A program made the position numbers and the translations under genes. This document shows positions 5,108-5,148 of a stretch of 5,148 nucleotides of DNA, piece by piece. Source of the stretch: Desulfovibrio sp. UBA2564 (lineage in GTDB: Bacteria; Desulfobacterota; Desulfovibrionia; Desulfovibrionales; Desulfovibrionaceae); NCBI GenBank assembly GCA_002340305.1, contig DDLU01000314.1, positions 1 to 5,148 on the forward strand, read 5' to 3'. The stretch's first letter is position 1, and each line of letters begins with the position of its first letter. The notes under the pieces are model-generated. The model saw only the letters and a program-made list of their open reading frames with translations, did not search any database and had not been told where the DNA came from.

Positions 5108-5148
5108 GAAGCTGCGAAGCATAATAAAAGTTTCTGAAGGGGATGGGG

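Noticed and set aside
1..5148. CRISPR array, tRNA/rRNA genes, insertion sequences
   Set aside because: No regularly spaced long repeats, no cloverleaf or rRNA stretches, and no transposase-like frames or terminal repeats were seen.

Overview
The window looks like chromosomal DNA of a Desulfovibrio-type sulfate reducer (Desulfovibrionales), with moderate GC content. This is an inference from the gene set and protein style: a short CstA-type transporter near a LytS-type kinase, plus a cysteine-motif flavoprotein. No rRNA, tRNA or other taxonomic marker is present. All five credible genes lie on the minus strand, so transcription runs from right to left.

Layout in transcription order. (1) 5148-5081: leader with a small inverted repeat and no clear Shine-Dalgarno. 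(2) 5080-3344: LytS/BtsS/YpdA-type sensor histidine kinase (5TM sensor, GAF, His_kinase, HATPase). (3) 3339-3311: candidate sigma70 promoter. (4) 3276-2848 and 2846-2490: two tightly coupled small genes, an unrecognised 142-aa protein followed by a basic RelE/ParE-like protein, which form a putative toxin-antitoxin pair. (5) 2489-2306: a non-coding gap with two perfect inverted repeats. (6) 2305-1739: an NAD(P)H-dependent FMN reductase/iron-sulfur flavoprotein-like gene, closed by a strong terminator at about 1714-1675. (7) 1658-1572: a regulatory region with four direct CATTTCA boxes and a -10-like hexamer. (8) 1505-87: a CstA-family (pyruvate/peptide) transporter, closed by a strong bidirectional terminator at 54-8.

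The main biological point is a probable pyruvate-responsive circuit. In E. coli, LytS-type kinases (BtsS, YpdA) sense pyruvate, and their LytTR partners activate transporter genes, one of them the CstA-family transporter BtsT. Here the kinase and a CstA-family gene share the window. The transporter promoter carries two pairs of boxes close to the E. coli YpdB motif GGCATTTCAT-N11-GGCATTTCAT, with exactly 11 nt within each pair. The LytTR response regulator itself is not in the window and may lie just beyond the right edge. The putative toxin-antitoxin pair and the flavoprotein gene sit between kinase and transporter and have no evident link to that circuit. The least described item is the 142-aa partner of the RelE-like protein, which has an acidic C-terminus and a Cys/His-rich N-terminus with an HExxH sequence.
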